A stretch of 20,121 nt of DNA, taken from the NCBI GenBank assembly GCA_963575745.1, contig CAUYUJ010019349.1, forward strand, positions 161,735 through 181,855, written 5' to 3'. Source of the DNA: Prorocentrum cordatum. Lineage: Eukaryota > Sar > Dinophyceae > Prorocentrales > Prorocentraceae. The position numbers and the translations under genes are program-made. Position 1 is the stretch's first letter. Each line of letters opens with the position of its first letter. The notes below the pieces were generated by a model that saw only the letters and a list, made by a program, of their open reading frames with translations, was not told where the DNA came from and made no database searches. Shown here one piece after another: positions 18,045-20,121 of the stretch.

Positions 18045-18060
18045 CCTCACGAGGATTCTG
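18045..18060. repeat. Short hairpin ATCCTC-AC-GAGGAT region
   Basis: A perfect six-base inverted repeat with a two-base centre in TIR element 2. No known function. Confidence 0.5.
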
Positions 18061-18112
18061 GCCCCGACGAGGGAGCGGAGATAGGTCCCTCTCTTCTTCT
18101 TTCAAACTACAA

Positions 18113-18213
18113 CCATTGATTTTACTACGGTTTTGGCCCCATTTTGGCCTTTTGAGGGGGCCGCGCCCATCTTCCTTCATAGCAAAATCATTGATTTTAC
18201 AAGGTTTTGGGCT
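18113..18213 (+). repeat. Direct repeat CATTGATTTTAC, 75-bp spacing
   Basis: Copies start at 18114 and 18189, each followed by a GGTTTTGG(C/G)C segment. The start of a degraded tandem repeat inside TIR element 2. Confidence 0.7.
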
Positions 18214-18254
18214 CACTGTCTCCTTCTCAGGAGGCAGCGCTCCTTCGCGCTTCT

Positions 18255-18480
18255 AAGGAGGTCGCAAGAAGCCCCAAGATAGCTCCAAGAAACCCCCAAG
18301 AAGCCCCCAAGAAGCCCCCAAGAGGCCTCCAGAGGCCCCCAGGAGGCCCCCAAGAGGCCCCCAAGAGGCCCCCAAGAAGCCCCCAAGATGCCCCAAGACG
18401 CCCCAAGAGGCCTCCAAGAGGCCACCAAGAGGCCCCCAAGAGGCCCCGAAGAGGCCCCAAGAGCATCCAACAGGCCCCCA
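18255..18480 (+). repeat. CCAAGAGGCCC array
   Basis: About 20 imperfect 9-12 bp units of CCCAAGA(G/A)GCCC. They encode Pro-Lys-Arg repeats in any frame and account for part of a 265-codon open frame that is not a gene. Confidence 0.9.
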
Positions 18481-18488
18481 AGAGGCCC

Positions 18489-18897
18489 CACGAGGAGCCC
18501 GAACGATTCACACCAGGACGAGGGGCCCGAACGACTCACACCACGAAGAGCCCGAACGACTCACACCATAAGGAGGGGCCCGAACGACTCAGACTAGGAC
18601 GAGGCGCCCGAACGACTCACACCACGAAAAGCCCGAATGATTCACACCACGTCGCGGGCTCCGAACGACTCACACCACGAGGAGCCCGAACGACTCACAC
18701 CAGGAGGAGGGACCCGAACGACTCACACCAGGATCAGGGGCCCGAACAACTCACACCACGAGAAGCCCGAACGACTCACACCAAGACGAAGAGCCCAAAC
18801 GACTCCCACCACGAAGAGCCCGAACGATTCACACCAGGAAGAAGGGCCCGAACGACTCACACCAGGACGAGAAACCCTAAACGACTCAAATCACGAG
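18489..18897 (+). repeat. 25/28-bp minisatellite, about 15 copies
   Basis: Each unit begins CCCGAACGACTCACACCA. The 3' part is either about 7 nt (CGAAGAG) or about 10 nt (GGACGAGGGG), giving 25- and 28-bp forms that partly alternate. The first and last copies are the most diverged. Confidence 0.9.
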
Positions 18898-19021
18898 GAG
18901 CGCTTTCTCTCCCTCCTCCGCCTCGCCTTTCTCCCGCTCTCTCCACAAGCAGGATGTACAAGGAGGCGGGAGGAAGGAGGAACAAGGGAGATATGCGGGG
19001 CTAAGCGGACACACGCCTAAA

Positions 19022-19093
19022 AAACATTATTATCGGCATGCTTCGCAAGAGTTGTTGTTGTGAGATGGGTTGGTGGGGATACGCGAAACGTAA
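19022..19093. other. Junction sequence right of TIR element 2
   Basis: About 70 bp between the right TIR and clear LINE 2 coding sequence. It is probably degraded LINE 2 sequence; no target duplication longer than TA/TTTA was found. Confidence 0.4.
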
Positions 19094-19897
19094 AGAATTC
19101 TAACGCTTGCAAATCAAATTGTGTGTGATGTGTGTCATATCGACATTAATGTTGGTAAAATGGCTGCGTGGAGCAAGACGGTTGCTTAATGCTTTTGGGA
19201 TTTGCTTGCATTCGGAGCGGACGCATGGAGAGCACATAGACCCTTTGCAGAACGTGGTATCCGGATATTGGCCGTACCATTGGGTTGCGATGCGCACGCA
19301 TTTTGATTTTGTTCCGAGATTTTGGCAAAGAAGGCAAAGGTGACATAAGTTATTTCTAAACTCTTTTCATTATATATCTCTTGGCTAACGTTGTATTTCT
19401 GCGCCGTCCCAAAACTCAACCACTTGCTACGCACTACATCCCAGGATAAATTACTACAAAGCACGACGGTATTTGACAACCACATCTTCGATATCTTCCA
19501 GAATTTATTCGGCATATCATTTGAAACAATATGGAATGCCATTCTGCATGGGTTTCCTCATAACCTATGCATATCGCAAGCCCGTCTGCCGTTACGGCTT
19601 GGCGGTGCCAGATTATGCCATTCTAGGATGACATCCAAAGCTGCTTATTGGGCCAGTCTTACCAAAACTCTTCAAACAAATTTCCACATCACGGCCAACG
19701 GGCGCTGGCGGATTTATAAGCAATTGACAATTCAACCAAGCGACGCGCACGCGGGGCCAAAATGCATTACAGCCGCGGAATTGGCGGGCAAATGGCGCAC
19801 CACCACAAATTGGCAAGAGCGGCCGCAGTGGAACGAAATCGCGGCAGGCCTCCAACCACCGCCTCCCCCGGTAAGGCAACACACAATCGGGGAGTAG
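19094..19897 (+). pseudogene. LINE 2 post-RT region resuming after the insertion
   Basis: One frame carries the post-palm sequence: HIDINVGKMAAWSK, then GADAWRAHRPFAERGIRILAVPLG, then SWLTLYFCAVPKLNHLLRTT and RLPLRLGGARLCHSRMTSKAAYWASL. The G(K)-x-AW and GI-x-L-PLG blocks follow motif C in related elements. The frame holds only substitution-type lesions: stops at 19187-19189 (TAA), 19304-19306 (TGA) and 19346-19348 (TAA). The part from 19349 to 19897 is uninterrupted. Its continuity with the RT at 17904 shows that the 17900-19021 segment is an insert. Confidence 0.7.
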
Positions 19898-20121
19898 CAA
19901 TACGGATAGCAATTTCATGTTTCGGATGCTGTCGAACATAAAGCCCCATCTGACCTCATGGACCGCTTTGGAGGTCCAGGCGCGCGCCGGAACGCAGGTA
20001 CCATTGGCTAAGCTCGTCTTCAATCATGCTCTGGGCCGCATGCGGCTGCTTGGCTGGCAGCATTTCCGACATATCCGATACTCCGTTTCAGCAACGAGGA
20101 AGTCCACTGAGCGATGCGACG
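19884..20121 (+). pseudogene. LINE 2 distal segment, cut by the window end
   Basis: After the stop of the previous frame (19895-19897) another frame is open to the end of the window. It reads NFMFRMLSNIKPHLTSWTAL, then an ARAGTQVPLAKLVFNHAL stretch, and looks protein-like. It is the expected continuation of the polyprotein beyond a further frameshift. Too little is present to identify a domain. Confidence 0.5.

Larger units (their letters stand above)
17900..19021. mobile_element. TIR element 2, 1.12 kb, minisatellite-filled, nested in LINE 2
   Basis: Ends TTTAGGCGTG (17900-17909) and CACGCCTAAA (19012-19021) are perfect 10-bp inverted repeats, with weaker pairing for another 15 or so bases (TTAG and GCCC blocks on both sides). 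LINE 2 RT sequence stops at the left end and resumes within about 75 bp of the right end, so this is an insertion. The TA inside both ends could be a TA target duplication of Tc1/mariner type, but it cannot be separated from the palindromic ends. The interior has a C/T-rich start, a 75-bp-spaced direct repeat, a 9-12 bp array and a 25/28-bp array. There is no transposase. Confidence 0.65.
15531..20121 (+). mobile_element. LINE-type retrotransposon copy 2, heavily decayed and interrupted
   Basis: A chain of protein-like segments in the same order as a dinoflagellate LINE polyprotein: a MRIGEARHPGP start at 15531, an N-terminal region, an LLPRL and GxW block near 16750-16890, a GELS...TLDELR block near 16980-17060, RT fingers at 17126-17566, motif A, motif B, motif C, then post-RT sequence from 19094 to the window end. 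At least six frame changes and three in-frame stops show that it is dead. A 1.12-kb TIR element splits it at 17900-19021. The right end lies beyond the window. The family differs from LINE 1, with no similarity seen in their RT blocks beyond the shared motifs. Confidence 0.75.

Noticed and set aside
18136-18155. CCATTTTGGC, resembling the middle of the spliced leader
   Set aside because: A 10-base match within a TTTTGGCC-rich repeat; the flanking bases do not match.
18207-19004. 265-codon ORF with Pro-Lys-Arg and Thr-His repeats
   Set aside because: Entirely made of two minisatellites inside TIR element 2; open because units are near multiples of three without stops.

Overview
This window looks like nuclear DNA of a dinoflagellate, the kind of repeat-filled intergenic DNA seen in Symbiodiniaceae, Polarella or Prorocentrum genomes. 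Four things point there: a probable GC-AG intron whose length is a multiple of three, two decayed LINE-type retrotransposons of kinds I associate with dinoflagellate genomes, very long polypurine, polypyrimidine and triplet repeat tracts, and no sign of bacterial operon structure. No spliced-leader relic, rRNA or tRNA gene could be supported, so the assignment is an inference.

Layout. 1-632 is a purine-only (GGA)n tract. 637-897 holds a 76-bp tandem duplication and a palindromic GATGCATC cluster. 1006-1417 is the one convincing host-gene fragment: the last exons of a protein ending in a RING domain of the GATOR2 WDR24/WDR59 type. 1640-2080 is (GTT)n-rich, and 2083-2290 is an 11-12 bp minisatellite. 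2303-3742 is a terminal-inverted-repeat (TIR) element carrying a 103-bp tandem repeat. 3871-4069 holds facing (GAG)n and (CTC)n arrays. 4256-8974 is LINE copy 1: an APE-like endonuclease, a reverse transcriptase (RT) with a YADD box, three C2H2-like zinc fingers, then an overlapping or downstream ORF of about 262 codons. It is broken by about four frameshifts and one in-frame stop. 8975-11400 is GC-rich and purine-skewed, with a (TCC)n tract and no recognisable gene. 11400-15480 is closer to even base composition and unassigned. 15531 to the window end is LINE copy 2, from a different family and more decayed. It starts near an HPGP motif, its RT motif C reads YLSH, and it is split at 17900-19021 by a second TIR element made mostly of minisatellites.

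How it fits together. The window is mainly layered mobile-element debris beside the 3' end of one host gene. The layering gives relative ages: LINE 2 inserted and began to decay, then the 17900-19021 element landed inside its RT domain. LINE 1 has far fewer lesions and is probably younger. Both TIR elements are non-autonomous, show no transposase, and carry internal tandem repeats. They are the least conventional objects here.
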